Below are positions 8,780 through 16,889 of a stretch of DNA of 64,000 nt, piece by piece. Position numbers and translations under genes: made by a program. This DNA comes from Sporomusaceae bacterium (lineage in GTDB: Bacteria > Bacillota > Negativicutes > UBA1444): the NCBI GenBank assembly GCA_018434355.1, contig JAHDPL010000003.1:84003-148002 (forward strand), read 5' to 3'. Every line of letters starts with the position of its first letter. Within the stretch, counting starts at the first letter, position 1. The notes under the pieces were generated by a model. That model saw nothing but the letters and a program-made list of their open reading frames with translations, was not told the DNA's origin and did not search any database.

Positions 8780-9700
8780 ATGGAGCAATTACTCACCGTT
8801 TATATCACAGTTGTAGAAAAAGAAAACTTTACTCGCGCAGCTGAAGCTCTTCACATGACACAACCCGCCGTCAGTCAGTACATTCAGACGTTGGAGCGCA
8901 CGATGGGAACCAGACTGCTGGAAAGGAACAACAAACAGGTTGTAATGAACAAAGCTGGAGAAATCGTCTTTCATTATGCGAAGGAAATTATGGGCTCGTA
9001 TTCACAGATGCAGAAATTGGTAGATGATCTGATGAACAAAGCGGGCGGCAGGTTGGCTATCGGAGCAAGCTATACCTTCGGTGAATATATCTTGCCGCAT
9101 ATTGTCGCTTTTTTAAAAAGCAGGTATCCGTTAATAAAACCCAAAATTACGATTGCGAACACAACCAGAATCTCTGAATGGGTGGCAATTCGTCAGCTGG
9201 ATATTGGAATAGTGGATGGAGAAGTTAAGCACAAAAATCTTAAAGTTGAGCCATTTGCCGAGGATAAAATGTATGTCGTTGTCTCGCATAGACATGCTTT
9301 GGCTGACAGAAGCGACGTTAAAGTTAGTGATCTGCAAAACGAGACATGGATAGTAAGAGAAGCGACATCGGGGTCCAGGCAAGCCACAGAACAATTATTT
9401 ACTCAGTTGGGGTTTTATCCGGAACGGATCATGGAGTTTGGTAGTACTCAGATCATCAAAGAATCCGTAGAAGCAGGATTGGGGATATCATTGCTTTCCC
9501 ACTGTACGCTGCAAAAAGACATTTCGTTTGGGACATTAAAGGTTCTCAAATTAAATTTTACCCCGTTCTTTCGCAAGTTCTCATATGTTCGGCAGGCGAC
9601 GCCATTCTCGACGAAAGCTGCCGAAGTATTCATAGAGATTCTAAAGCGAAACGAAGGCTTTCCGGCATTCTTTTGCAATACTTGGGGGTGCGAACAATAA
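8780..9700 (+). CDS. LysR family transcriptional regulator
   Basis: This 306-residue DNA-binding regulator has the LysR winged helix-turn-helix at residues 1-60 (NFTRAAEALHMTQPAVSQYIQ in part, then LLERNNKQVVMNKAGE) and a periplasmic-binding-protein-like effector domain from about residue 85. I start at the ATG at 8780, seven bases after GGAGG; an upstream TTG at 8744 is in frame but lacks a site. It faces away from the TRAP/D-amino-acid operon and probably controls it in response to the imported compound or a breakdown product. A terminator hairpin follows the gene. Confidence 0.9.
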   Translation: MEQLLTVYITVVEKENFTRAAEALHMTQPAVSQYIQTLERTMGTRLLERNNKQVVMNKAGEIVFHYAKEIMGSYSQMQKLVDDLMNKAGGRLAIGASYTFGEYILPHIVAFLKSRYPLIKPKITIANTTRISEWVAIRQLDIGIVDGEVKHKNLKVEPFAEDKMYVVVSHRHALADRSDVKVSDLQNETWIVREATSGSRQATEQLFTQLGFYPERIMEFGSTQIIKESVEAGLGISLLSHCTLQKDISFGTLKVLKLNFTPFFRKFSYVRQATPFSTKAAEVFIEILKRNEGFPAFFCNTWGCEQ

Positions 9701-9731
9701 TTCAACAGAAAAAGTTGCCTTCTTTGACAAT

Positions 9732-9761
9732 AAAAAGAATCCCCATGAGGAGATTCTTTTT
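9732..9761 (+). terminator. Intrinsic terminator after LysR gene
   Basis: The arms AAAAAGAATC (9732-9741) and GATTCTTTTT (9752-9761) pair, extended by CC/GG inside, and the right arm ends in a T run. It can work on both strands, which suits the convergent arrangement with the hyp operon ending at 9787. Confidence 0.75.
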
Positions 9762-9786
9762 GTGATAATGTTTCAATTGATTTTAG

Positions 9787-10092
9787 CTATTGCCCCAAAA
9801 GCTTTTTAATGAACCCGCTGATACTGTGTTGGTGAGGCGCTTCAGTCAATTCGACGGATTCGATTGTATAGCCCGACCCGGTAATCCGTTGCTCAAGTTC
9901 TTGTTGCGTCGCACGTTGCGGATTGAAGTCGACCGAAATCTGACCGTTTTTTTCATCGATTGTCACTTGTAATACACCGGGTGCGCCAATTAAATCTTGG
10001 TAAAGCGCCTGAATTTCTAACGGTTGCTCATTTTTACTGACTTGAAACCGGAGTTGCTGTGTACCTGCTGCACAGCCGCATGTCTTGCACAT
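9787..10092 (-). CDS. Small CxxCxC protein with heavy-metal-associated-like fold, in the hyp operon
   Basis: This roughly 101-residue cytoplasmic protein begins MCKTCGCAAG and then shows a beta-alpha-beta pattern (VLQVTIDEKNGQISVDF, EQRITGSGYTIESVEL in parts) like a heavy-metal-associated domain. The usual internal MxCxxC loop is absent; the cysteines sit at the extreme N-terminus instead. A C-terminal HQH follows. I start at the ATG at 10092, ten bases after AGGAGG; the ATG at 10101 lies only one base from the box. It begins 18 bases after hypE and ends the hypA-to-hypE operon, so a role in nickel or iron handling during hydrogenase maturation is plausible. The function is not established. 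Confidence 0.6.
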   Translation of the reverse strand: MCKTCGCAAGTQQLRFQVSKNEQPLEIQALYQDLIGAPGVLQVTIDEKNGQISVDFNPQRATQQELEQRITGSGYTIESVELTEAPHQHSISGFIKKLLGQ

Positions 10093-10110
10093 TTGGTTCA
10101 TCCCTCCTGT

Positions 10111-11115
10111 TCAACAAATACGCGGTAACGGGTCGGAAACCATCACGTCGAGAATTCGGCGACTGCCATAAGGCGTGCGCATAAACAACCGACCGACCGG
10201 TTGAGCAAGTACCCGACCGATGATCGCGGCTTCTTTGCCATAAACGTGGTTTTTCATCGCGGCCAGAATCTGCTCTGCCATCTCGGCGGGGACAATCGCT
10301 GCCAATTTGCCTTCGTTGGCCAAGTATAGCGGATCGAGCCCCAACATTTCACAGACGCCTCGTACAGCGGGTTTGATCGGGATGCTGGCTTCATCCAGTT
10401 CAATGCCGACCCGGCTCTGGCTGGCGATTTCATTCAGTGCCGTGGCCAGACCGCCGCGGGTCGGGTCGCGCAGGACCCTGATTTGTGGGCAGACACTCAG
10501 CATGGCGGCGACCAGGCCGCCGAGCGGCCCACAGTCGCTGGCTAGGTTGGCGGCAAGGCCTAGCTGCTCACGTTCCAGCAAGATCGTCGCGCCGTGGTCG
10601 CCGAGGCTGCCGCTGACAATCACCACATCGCCAGGCGTTGCGTTGCTTCCGCAGATGTCGATGCCGGGGGGAATTTCACCGATACCGGCCGTATTGATAA
10701 ACAACTTGTCGGCTGCTCCCCGGTTGACGACTTTGGTATCGCCGGTCACGACCAGCACGCCGGCTTCCCTGGCGGCATCGGCCATCGAACGAACTATCGT
10801 TTCCAACAGCGACAGCGGCAGCCCGTCTTCGATGATGAAGCCGCAGCTTAGATATAGCGGCCGAGCGCCGCTCATCGCCAGGTCGTTCACCGTGCCGCAG
10901 ACCGCCAGTTTGCCGATGTTGCCGCCGGGAAACTGAAGCGGACTGATTACATAGGAATCGGTGGTAAAGGCGGTTTTGCCGGAGAGTATCGGCAAGCGGG
11001 CGGCGTCATGCGCTTCAGTCAGGTAAGGGTTTTCAAAGTGACGGCGAAACAGATCGTTAATCAACGCACCGGTCAGGCTGCCGCCGGATCCGTGGGCCAG
11101 GCTGACGACATCCAT
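10111..11115 (-). CDS. hypE: Hydrogenase maturation protein HypE (carbamoyl phosphate-derived cyanide synthesis)
   Basis: This 334-residue protein receives the carbamoyl group from HypF on its C-terminal cysteine and dehydrates it with ATP to a thiocyanate, the source of the CN ligands of the NiFe site. The sequence ends exactly in PRIC, the required terminal cysteine. The N-terminal SLAHGSGGSLT nucleotide-binding loop, FTTDSYVISPL, GTVNDLAMSGARPLYLS and VTGDTKVVNRG are all present in order. Length is normal. It lies 20 bases after hypD in the same operon. Confidence 0.97.
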   Translation of the reverse strand: MDVVSLAHGSGGSLTGALINDLFRRHFENPYLTEAHDAARLPILSGKTAFTTDSYVISPLQFPGGNIGKLAVCGTVNDLAMSGARPLYLSCGFIIEDGLPLSLLETIVRSMADAAREAGVLVVTGDTKVVNRGAADKLFINTAGIGEIPPGIDICGSNATPGDVVIVSGSLGDHGATILLEREQLGLAANLASDCGPLGGLVAAMLSVCPQIRVLRDPTRGGLATALNEIASQSRVGIELDEASIPIKPAVRGVCEMLGLDPLYLANEGKLAAIVPAEMAEQILAAMKNHVYGKEAAIIGRVLAQPVGRLFMRTPYGSRRILDVMVSDPLPRIC

Positions 11116-11135
11116 AAAAAATCTCCGTTTCTTTT

Positions 11136-12221
11136 TTAATCGACGATATATTTATAATAGGCGGCGCAGGTGCCTTCGCTGGAAACCATGCAAGCCCCCA
11201 TCGGTGTTTGCGGTGTGCAGACCTTTTTATACAAGGGGCACTGCGGCGGTGTTTTCAAGCCGCGCAGGATATCGCCGCAACTACAGCCATTTGGTGTTTG
11301 AGTTTCGGTTTCTTTCAGGCCGAACCGCACTGCGGCGTCAAAGCGGGCAAACTCTGGACGAATTTGCAGTCCGGACTTGCGAATCAGGCCGAGGCCTCGC
11401 CAGACACTGTCGGATGGCATAAAGACCCGCTGCAGGATTTCCCGCGCGGTCGGATTTCCAGCATCGGATACCGCACGCGGGTATGCGTTCACGGCGGCAG
11501 GCTTGTCCAGGCGCAGCATTTCGGCAATCAACAGCAGTGCATGCAGGATATCGACGATTTCAAAACCGGCGATCACCGCCGGTTTATGATGTTGTTCCGC
11601 CAGAAACCGATAGGGTTCCAGTCCGATTACGGTGCTGACATGACCTGGGCAGAGGAACCCGTCAACCTGCAGGCCGCTGTCGGCACACAAGGCTTCCATG
11701 GCAGGCGGCACCAGTTTGTGGGCGGAAAAAACGCTAAAGTTGTTCAGGCCACGTTTGGCGGCATCAAGGATCGTTACTGCCACTACCGGGGCGGTCGTTT
11801 CAAAGCCTACGCCAAGAAATACAACCTGCCGCGCAGGGGTGGCCGCTGCAATTTCCAGGGCGTCCAGCGGCGAATAAAGCACCCGGATATCGTGACCGGC
11901 GGCTTTTTCTTTCAGCAGACTGCTTTGGGTTCCCGGCACCCGCAGCATATCGCCGAAACTGGCCAGGATAACATCTTGGCTCCGCGCCAGCTCGATAGCG
12001 CTATCAATATAGCCTTGCGGCGTAACGCAGACTGGGCAGCCGGGCCCGGACAGCAGCTGCATGTCGGCTGGCAGCAGGTCGCGGATGCCGTGATGGAAAA
12101 TCGACATGGTGTGACTGCCGCAGACTTCCATGATCTTGATGGGGCGAGTGACAGCCTGCGCCAGTCTGGCTGTCAGCGAACTGACCAGGTCCTTACTGCG
12201 AAAGGCCTCAGTCTGTTTCAT
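11136..12221 (-). CDS. hypD: Hydrogenase maturation protein HypD
   Basis: This 361-residue iron-sulfur scaffold assembles the Fe(CN)2CO group together with HypC. Visible motifs include MEVCGSHTM near residue 32, LLSGPGCPVCVTPQGYID near residue 57, GVGFETTAP near residue 137, and the C-terminal cysteine-rich part with CSCGDILRG, CPLYKKVCTP, MGACMVSSEGTC that holds the 4Fe-4S cluster. The gene overlaps the end of hypC by 14 bases, which indicates translational coupling. Confidence 0.97.
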   Translation of the reverse strand: MKQTEAFRSKDLVSSLTARLAQAVTRPIKIMEVCGSHTMSIFHHGIRDLLPADMQLLSGPGCPVCVTPQGYIDSAIELARSQDVILASFGDMLRVPGTQSSLLKEKAAGHDIRVLYSPLDALEIAAATPARQVVFLGVGFETTAPVVAVTILDAAKRGLNNFSVFSAHKLVPPAMEALCADSGLQVDGFLCPGHVSTVIGLEPYRFLAEQHHKPAVIAGFEIVDILHALLLIAEMLRLDKPAAVNAYPRAVSDAGNPTAREILQRVFMPSDSVWRGLGLIRKSGLQIRPEFARFDAAVRFGLKETETQTPNGCSCGDILRGLKTPPQCPLYKKVCTPQTPMGACMVSSEGTCAAYYKYIVD

Positions 12222-12429
12222 CGTGGATTCTATTCAACAGCGCAATCGTTTCCGTCGCCGCCTGTTCGTCAATCACTTTCATGCCGCTACCGGCATGGAT
12301 CAGCACATAATCGCCAACCTTGGCTTCGGGTACCAGCGCCAGCGAAATTCGCCGCTGCACGCCTTCGATTTCGCCGATGCCGCTATATTCATCGCGCTCC
12401 AATAATTTCAAAGGAACTCCTATACACAT
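12208..12429 (-). CDS. hypC: Hydrogenase assembly chaperone HypC
   Basis: This 73-residue protein starts MCIGVPLKLLE; Cys2, exposed after Met removal, binds the iron-cyanide group and the large-subunit precursor. The rest follows the HypC/HybG family (GVQRRISLALVPEAKVGDYVLIHAG in part). It partners HypD, with which its gene overlaps, and delivers the iron centre to the hydrogenase large subunit. The hypB stop is 6 bases upstream of its start. Confidence 0.96.
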   Translation of the reverse strand: MCIGVPLKLLERDEYSGIGEIEGVQRRISLALVPEAKVGDYVLIHAGSGMKVIDEQAATETIALLNRIHDETD

Positions 12430-12435
12430 GATGGT

Positions 12436-13125
12436 TCATCCCTTCTCTTGCATTGCGGTCCGGGCCAGTTCCTGCCGCTTCGCGGTTACGCATTGCTTGA
12501 TCCATTCGGCCAGTTCAGCCAGTCCCGCAGCGGTTCGGCAGGACACTTCGAGGATGGTTGCCTGCGGATTCAACAAAGTTAGATCCTGGTAGAACTGTTT
12601 CAGGCCGAAATCGACATACGGCAGCAGGTCCACTTTATTCAGCACTACCGCGTCGGCGTCTTTGAACATCAACGGATATTTGGTTATTTTATCTTCACCC
12701 TCGGTGACGCTGAGTAGGCAGAGACGGAAATCTTCGCCCAGATCGAATTCGGCCGGGCAAACCAGATTGCCGATGTTTTCAATGATCAGCAGGTCGATTT
12801 CATCCAATGCGAGCTGGTCCAATGCGCCTTCCATCATGTTGCCGTCGAGGTGGCAGGCGCCGCGGGTATTGATCTGCACGGCCGGAATCCCTAGTGCGGC
12901 GACTCTTTTAGCATCTTTGGATGTGAACAGGTCGCCTTCGATGACAGCTACCCGCAGATCAGGGCGCAGCAGCGCCATTACACCTTCCAGCAACGAGGTT
13001 TTTCCAGCGCCAGGCGATCCCATCAGATTGATCGTCACGATCCGTTTGGCTGCCAGAAGTTGTTTGTTTTGTGCGGTTTTTGCCTCATGCGCGCTGAGGA
13101 TCCTTTGGTTGATGTCAATTTTCAC
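12436..13125 (-). CDS. hypB: Hydrogenase nickel-insertion GTPase HypB
   Basis: This 229-residue GTPase drives nickel insertion into the hydrogenase large subunit. The family start KIDINQRILSAHEAKTAQN is followed by the P-loop GSPGAGKTS near residue 40, then RGACHLDG with the metal-site Cys and His, ENIGNLVCPAEFDLG, and the guanine motif NKVDLLPY. There is no His-rich nickel-storage stretch at the N-terminus. I start at the GTG at 13125, seven bases after AGGAGGAA; upstream in-frame codons read through hypA. The start overlaps the hypA stop by 11 bases. Confidence 0.95.
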   Translation of the reverse strand: MKIDINQRILSAHEAKTAQNKQLLAAKRIVTINLMGSPGAGKTSLLEGVMALLRPDLRVAVIEGDLFTSKDAKRVAALGIPAVQINTRGACHLDGNMMEGALDQLALDEIDLLIIENIGNLVCPAEFDLGEDFRLCLLSVTEGEDKITKYPLMFKDADAVVLNKVDLLPYVDFGLKQFYQDLTLLNPQATILEVSCRTAAGLAELAEWIKQCVTAKRQELARTAMQEKG

Positions 13126-13381
13126 CGACTGATTCCTCCTGCTCTCCCTCGATTGTCTGCAAGTCCAGCTCACGACCAGGGGTGTGCTCAATAACGAATT
13201 CGGCCCCCTCCACCAGCGTGCCCTGACTGATTGCGGAAAAGGCGAACTGCAGAGAATCCTTGCAGACTCCGGTCTGGTCACCGACCCGTATCACGACCCG
13301 GCTGACTTTGGTCATGGCATATTCTGCGGCATATCGTTCCACCTGATCCATCAGGCTTTGGATGATCGATACTTCATGCAT
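13115..13381 (-). CDS. hypA: HypA lacking its zinc-finger segment (nickel delivery protein, internally deleted)
   Basis: The 88-residue product begins MHEVSIIQSLMDQVERYA, with the nickel-binding His2 and Glu3 of HypA, and follows the family through FEFSAISQGTLVEGA-type residues to IEHTPGR. A normal HypA (about 113-118 residues) then has a zinc finger with two CxxC pairs. Here the sequence jumps from TPGR straight to ELDLQTIEGE, which resembles the usual C-terminal strand; there is not a single cysteine pair. I read this as an in-frame loss of about 25 codons. The gene still starts the hypABCDE operon and overlaps hypB, so expression is probably maintained. Whether the protein can still dock and pass nickel is open; an assembly error is less likely because the frame is kept. 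Confidence 0.88.
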   Translation of the reverse strand: MHEVSIIQSLMDQVERYAAEYAMTKVSRVVIRVGDQTGVCKDSLQFAFSAISQGTLVEGAEFVIEHTPGRELDLQTIEGEQEESVGEN

Positions 13382-13463
13382 GGTTTGTTACTAGCTCCTT
13401 AAAGGGTTTGCTTCGATGTCCGTCGTAATATATTTCAGGCAGTAATATGCGGGAGGCAACGCA

Positions 13464-15752
13464 ATGCGCAGGCATTTGGTCATTGGCGGCATCGTCCAGG
13501 GCGTCGGGTTTCGTCCATTCGTCTACCGACTGGCGACGCGACATGGGCTGACCGGATGGGTAAACAACGCGACTGACGGCGTTCATATCGAGGTCGAGGG
13601 GACAGCGACCGAGATTGATGCATTTATCCGCAATCTCCGGCAGGAAAAGCCGCAACAGGCGGAAATCTATTCGTTGACTGCGTATGAGATTCCTGATCGT
13701 CACGAGAAGCTGTTCATTATTGCCGAAAGCGAGGCGCCTTCGGCAGCAGTGCCGTTTGTTTCCGCCGATATTGCGACCTGTGAGGACTGTCGCTGCGAGA
13801 TCCGGGATCCGGCTGACCGACGGTATCAATATCCATTCACCAATTGCACGAATTGCGGCCCCCGTTATACGATCATCCGGCAGACGCCTTATGATCGGCA
13901 GTCGACGACGATGGATGCGTTTCCGATGTGCGAGGCTTGCAGGAGTGAATTTGACGATCCTGCCAACCGGCGGTTCCACGCCCAACCCAACGCCTGTCCG
14001 GTGTGCGGGCCAAAGTATTATCTGGTGAACCGGCAGGGAGCTGCGTTGCCTTTGGAAAGCGGACAGAATGTTTTCGTCCAAACACGGAAGTTGCTGCAGT
14101 CGGGAAAGATAGTGACCATCAAGGGACTGGGCGGCTTTCATCTGGCCTGTGATGCAAAGAATGAAACAGCAGTGGCGACGCTGCGTCAGCGAAAAATCCG
14201 TGAAGACAAGCCGTTTGCCGTCATGGCCGGTTCGCTGGCAGCGGTCCGGCAATTTTGCAATGTATCGGCGGCTGAGCAGAAACTCTTGGCAGGTACGGTA
14301 CGGCCGATTCTGCTGCTTGACAAGGCCGAACCCTATGATTTGGCCGACAGCGTCGCGCCAGGAAATCCGCGAATCGGCGTGATGCTGCCCTATACGCCGC
14401 TGCACGAGATTTTGCTTGCGGATGAGGATATCTGGGTGATGACCAGCGGCAATACCAGCGATGAACCGATAGCCTACAGCAACGAAGACGCCTTGGAACG
14501 TTTAAATTCGATAGCCGACTTTTTTCTGCTGCACAACCGCGATATCCATCGCCGCGCCGATGATTCGGTAGTGCGACTGATCGGTGAGCAGCCTTATCTG
14601 TTGCGACGCAGCCGGGGCTATACACCGCTGCCGATCCGGTTGGCGAAACCAACAGTTCGGCTGCTGGCCTGCGGCGGCGAACTAAAGAACACGTTCTGTC
14701 TGACCCATGGGCAACAGGCGTTTCTCAGCGCCCATATCGGCGACCTGGAGAACCTGTCAACCTATCAATACTATACAGATTCCATCCAATTTTACAAATC
14801 CCTTTTTAATATCACGCCGGAAGTCGTGGCTTACGACCTGCATCCGGAGTATCTGGCGACAAAATACGCCAAAGAACTGCCGTTGTCGCAGATCGGCGTG
14901 CAACATCACCATGCCCATATCGTTTCGGTCATGGCCGAACACGGCCTGGATGAACCGGTAATCGGCGTGGCCTTCGACGGAACCGGCTACGGTTCTGACG
15001 GCGCGATCTGGGGCGGGGAGTTTCTGATCGCTGATTGCTTCGATTTTCGTCGGGTTGCCCATTGCAGCTACTTGCCGCTGCCAGGCGGTACGCAGGCGAT
15101 CAAGCAGCCCTGGCGGCTTGCAGCCTGGATTTTGTCGGAACTGTTCGGTGAACGGATGGAGACGCTGCCGCTTCGATTTGTCCGTTCGCTGCCGCCGGAA
15201 TGGCCGACAGTGCTCAAAGCGGCAGAAAAACGCATTAACACCCCGCTTACGTCGAGCGCCGGTCGACTATTTGATGCTGCTTCGGCTTTGCTTGGCATTC
15301 GTGGTTCCATCCATTATGAGGGACAGGCGGCTGTGGAACTGGAACTGGCGGCAGGCAACAGAACAGGCAGATTGTTGCCGTTTGCGATTCGCGAAGGGGC
15401 TCCCGGGCAACTCGATTTTTTGCCGACGTTCGCGGTCATGAGCGAATTGTTGGAACGCGGCGATGATCCGGCTGATTTGGCGGCGTCTTTTCATAATACA
15501 GTCGCTGCGGCGATTGTCACGACAGTCCGTCAGATAAAAAAAGAAACCGCGCTCAGAAAAGTTGCGCTAAGCGGCGGTGTGTTTCAAAATCTGCGGCTGC
15601 TGACTGCCGTCGAACAACAACTGAAGGCAGAACAGTTCCAGGTATACCGGCATTGTCGGGTTCCGACCAATGACGGCGGCCTGTCGTTGGGTCAGGCAGT
15701 TATTGCTAGCGAGCGGTACACTCGAGGCCCCAGTCGTGCAACTGGCGGATGA
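13464..15752 (+). CDS. hypF: Carbamoyltransferase HypF
   Basis: This 762-residue cytoplasmic enzyme turns carbamoyl phosphate and ATP into carbamoyl-adenylate and passes the carbamoyl group to HypE. Domains in order: acylphosphatase-like (about 1-90, GIVQGVGFRPFVYRLA), two zinc fingers (CEDCRCEI..CTNCGP and CEACRSEF..CPVCGP, about 108-180), a YrdC-like domain (about 200-385, with KIVTIKGLGGFHLACDA) and a Kae1-like domain (about 395-750, with VQHHHAHIVSVM and AFDGTGYG). The ATG follows GGAGG by seven bases. It is divergent from hypA (82 bases between starts), so the two units share a promoter region. Its end overlaps the oppositely transcribed protease gene by 47 bases. Confidence 0.97.
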   Translation: MRRHLVIGGIVQGVGFRPFVYRLATRHGLTGWVNNATDGVHIEVEGTATEIDAFIRNLRQEKPQQAEIYSLTAYEIPDRHEKLFIIAESEAPSAAVPFVSADIATCEDCRCEIRDPADRRYQYPFTNCTNCGPRYTIIRQTPYDRQSTTMDAFPMCEACRSEFDDPANRRFHAQPNACPVCGPKYYLVNRQGAALPLESGQNVFVQTRKLLQSGKIVTIKGLGGFHLACDAKNETAVATLRQRKIREDKPFAVMAGSLAAVRQFCNVSAAEQKLLAGTVRPILLLDKAEPYDLADSVAPGNPRIGVMLPYTPLHEILLADEDIWVMTSGNTSDEPIAYSNEDALERLNSIADFFLLHNRDIHRRADDSVVRLIGEQPYLLRRSRGYTPLPIRLAKPTVRLLACGGELKNTFCLTHGQQAFLSAHIGDLENLSTYQYYTDSIQFYKSLFNITPEVVAYDLHPEYLATKYAKELPLSQIGVQHHHAHIVSVMAEHGLDEPVIGVAFDGTGYGSDGAIWGGEFLIADCFDFRRVAHCSYLPLPGGTQAIKQPWRLAAWILSELFGERMETLPLRFVRSLPPEWPTVLKAAEKRINTPLTSSAGRLFDAASALLGIRGSIHYEGQAAVELELAAGNRTGRLLPFAIREGAPGQLDFLPTFAVMSELLERGDDPADLAASFHNTVAAAIVTTVRQIKKETALRKVALSGGVFQNLRLLTAVEQQLKAEQFQVYRHCRVPTNDGGLSLGQAVIASERYTRGPSRATGG

Positions 15753-16182
15753 CGCTAGTCACTGCTTCGTCAATGCGTGAGGCGACCAAGGGCGTCAAGT
15801 CCAGACCTATTTCCAGACTTTGCGGTACGACACCGATCACTACGATTTCACTGATCGGCTTTTCCATTACCACCAATGACGCCAATACTTCCTGAATCCC
15901 CATTTCATGCAATGAGACTTTTTCCTGGAAATAGAGCCGGACGTCATCGCCCTGAATGATGCGAAAAGAACCAGGTTCCGGCCCGTGGATCGCGTCAATC
16001 AGAATCAGGCGCTCGGCTCCGTCCAGAAAGCGCATCAGTTCGATGCCGAGCGTACCGCCGTCGAGAACGTCTACAGCATCGGGAAAGCGGAAGCGCTGTG
16101 ACAGCGCTTCCGCTACTCTTACGCCGAACCCTTCGTCAGACAATAAGATGTTGCCAACTCCTAAAACTACCGTTTTTGCCAC
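15706..16182 (-). CDS. hyaD: Hydrogenase maturation protease (HyaD/HybD type)
   Basis: This 158-residue endopeptidase removes the C-terminal tail of the hydrogenase large subunit once nickel is in place. The start VVLGVGNILLSDEGFGVRVAE (in part) carries the conserved Glu that binds nickel; VDVLDGGTLGIELM has the conserved Asp, and SLHEMG the conserved His. I start at the GTG at 16182, ten bases after GGAGG and sharing one base with the cytochrome b stop; the longer open frame up to 16326 is read-through of the preceding gene. Position after the structural genes fits its job on the HyaB precursor. Confidence 0.93.
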   Translation of the reverse strand: MAKTVVLGVGNILLSDEGFGVRVAEALSQRFRFPDAVDVLDGGTLGIELMRFLDGAERLILIDAIHGPEPGSFRIIQGDDVRLYFQEKVSLHEMGIQEVLASLVVMEKPISEIVVIGVVPQSLEIGLDLTPLVASRIDEAVTSVIRQLHDWGLECTAR

Positions 16183-16889
16183 TATTTGAGGTCCTCCGCA
16201 TCCGCCGGTTTGCCGGGAAGATACTTGATGCCCGAGAAGATGCTGGAAATTTCGCCGTCGCCATGCATCATGTCCGAACGATAGGCGAAATAGGTGTGGA
16301 ACGTCAGGAACAGGGGGAAGAACCAAGCGGCATAGTTGTGCACGACATGCACATTATACTCGTTGCCGAGCAGACTAATCACCGGTGAGAAAAATTTTGC
16401 CGTCCAGCTGGCGGGGTTGATCATGCCGTACATGGCAAAGCCGGTGGCCATTAGAACAAATGTTACGATATACCAAATCAGATAAGTGGTTCGGGCCAGT
16501 GAGTTGCGCAAATACGGCTGATGGTCGCTTTTCAGGAACAGGTAATGTTGAAGCACCTCACTAAGGCCTGTCCAGTAGAGTTTCGTCCAGAACTTCGGCA
16601 ACAACCGGTCTCCCTTGTACATCACCCAGCCGTAAATCCGCAGAATGAACGAGGCGACCAGAACATAGGCCCAGAAGAAATGCCAGAACCGGATCGTTTC
16701 CATCGACATCAGGTTGCCGACGGATATCGTCGGATCGACGCCGATCGAACCATGAAAGAACGGATTGGCAATGTAGCGGCCCGTCAAAAACAACATCAGG
16801 ACCGCCGCCGCCATGATCCAGTGGAACAGCCGCAGGAACGGACTGAAGATGTAGATGCCGTCAACCCGCTTGTTTTTCAACTGCCACAC
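16182..16889 (-). CDS. hyaC: NiFe hydrogenase b-type cytochrome subunit
   Basis: This 235-residue membrane protein anchors the hydrogenase and passes electrons from the small subunit to the quinone pool through two haems b. Four to five hydrophobic segments are visible, starting with LRLFHWIMAAAVLMLFLTG, whose His is a likely haem ligand. RFWHFFWAYVLVASFILRIYG and HNYAAWFFPLFLTFHTYFAYR carry further His residues in the family positions. The gene overlaps the large subunit gene by 13 bases, indicating coupling. Confidence 0.95.
   Translation of the reverse strand: MWQLKNKRVDGIYIFSPFLRLFHWIMAAAVLMLFLTGRYIANPFFHGSIGVDPTISVGNLMSMETIRFWHFFWAYVLVASFILRIYGWVMYKGDRLLPKFWTKLYWTGLSEVLQHYLFLKSDHQPYLRNSLARTTYLIWYIVTFVLMATGFAMYGMINPASWTAKFFSPVISLLGNEYNVHVVHNYAAWFFPLFLTFHTYFAYRSDMMHGDGEISSIFSGIKYLPGKPADAEDLK

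Noticed and set aside
11208..12431. 407-codon open frame on the plus strand
   Set aside because: It lies fully opposite hypD and hypC, whose products are unmistakable, and has no family resemblance or ribosome site.
13374..14405. 343-codon open frame on the minus strand
   Set aside because: It is antisense to hypF, with Arg/His-rich shadow composition and no recognisable motif.
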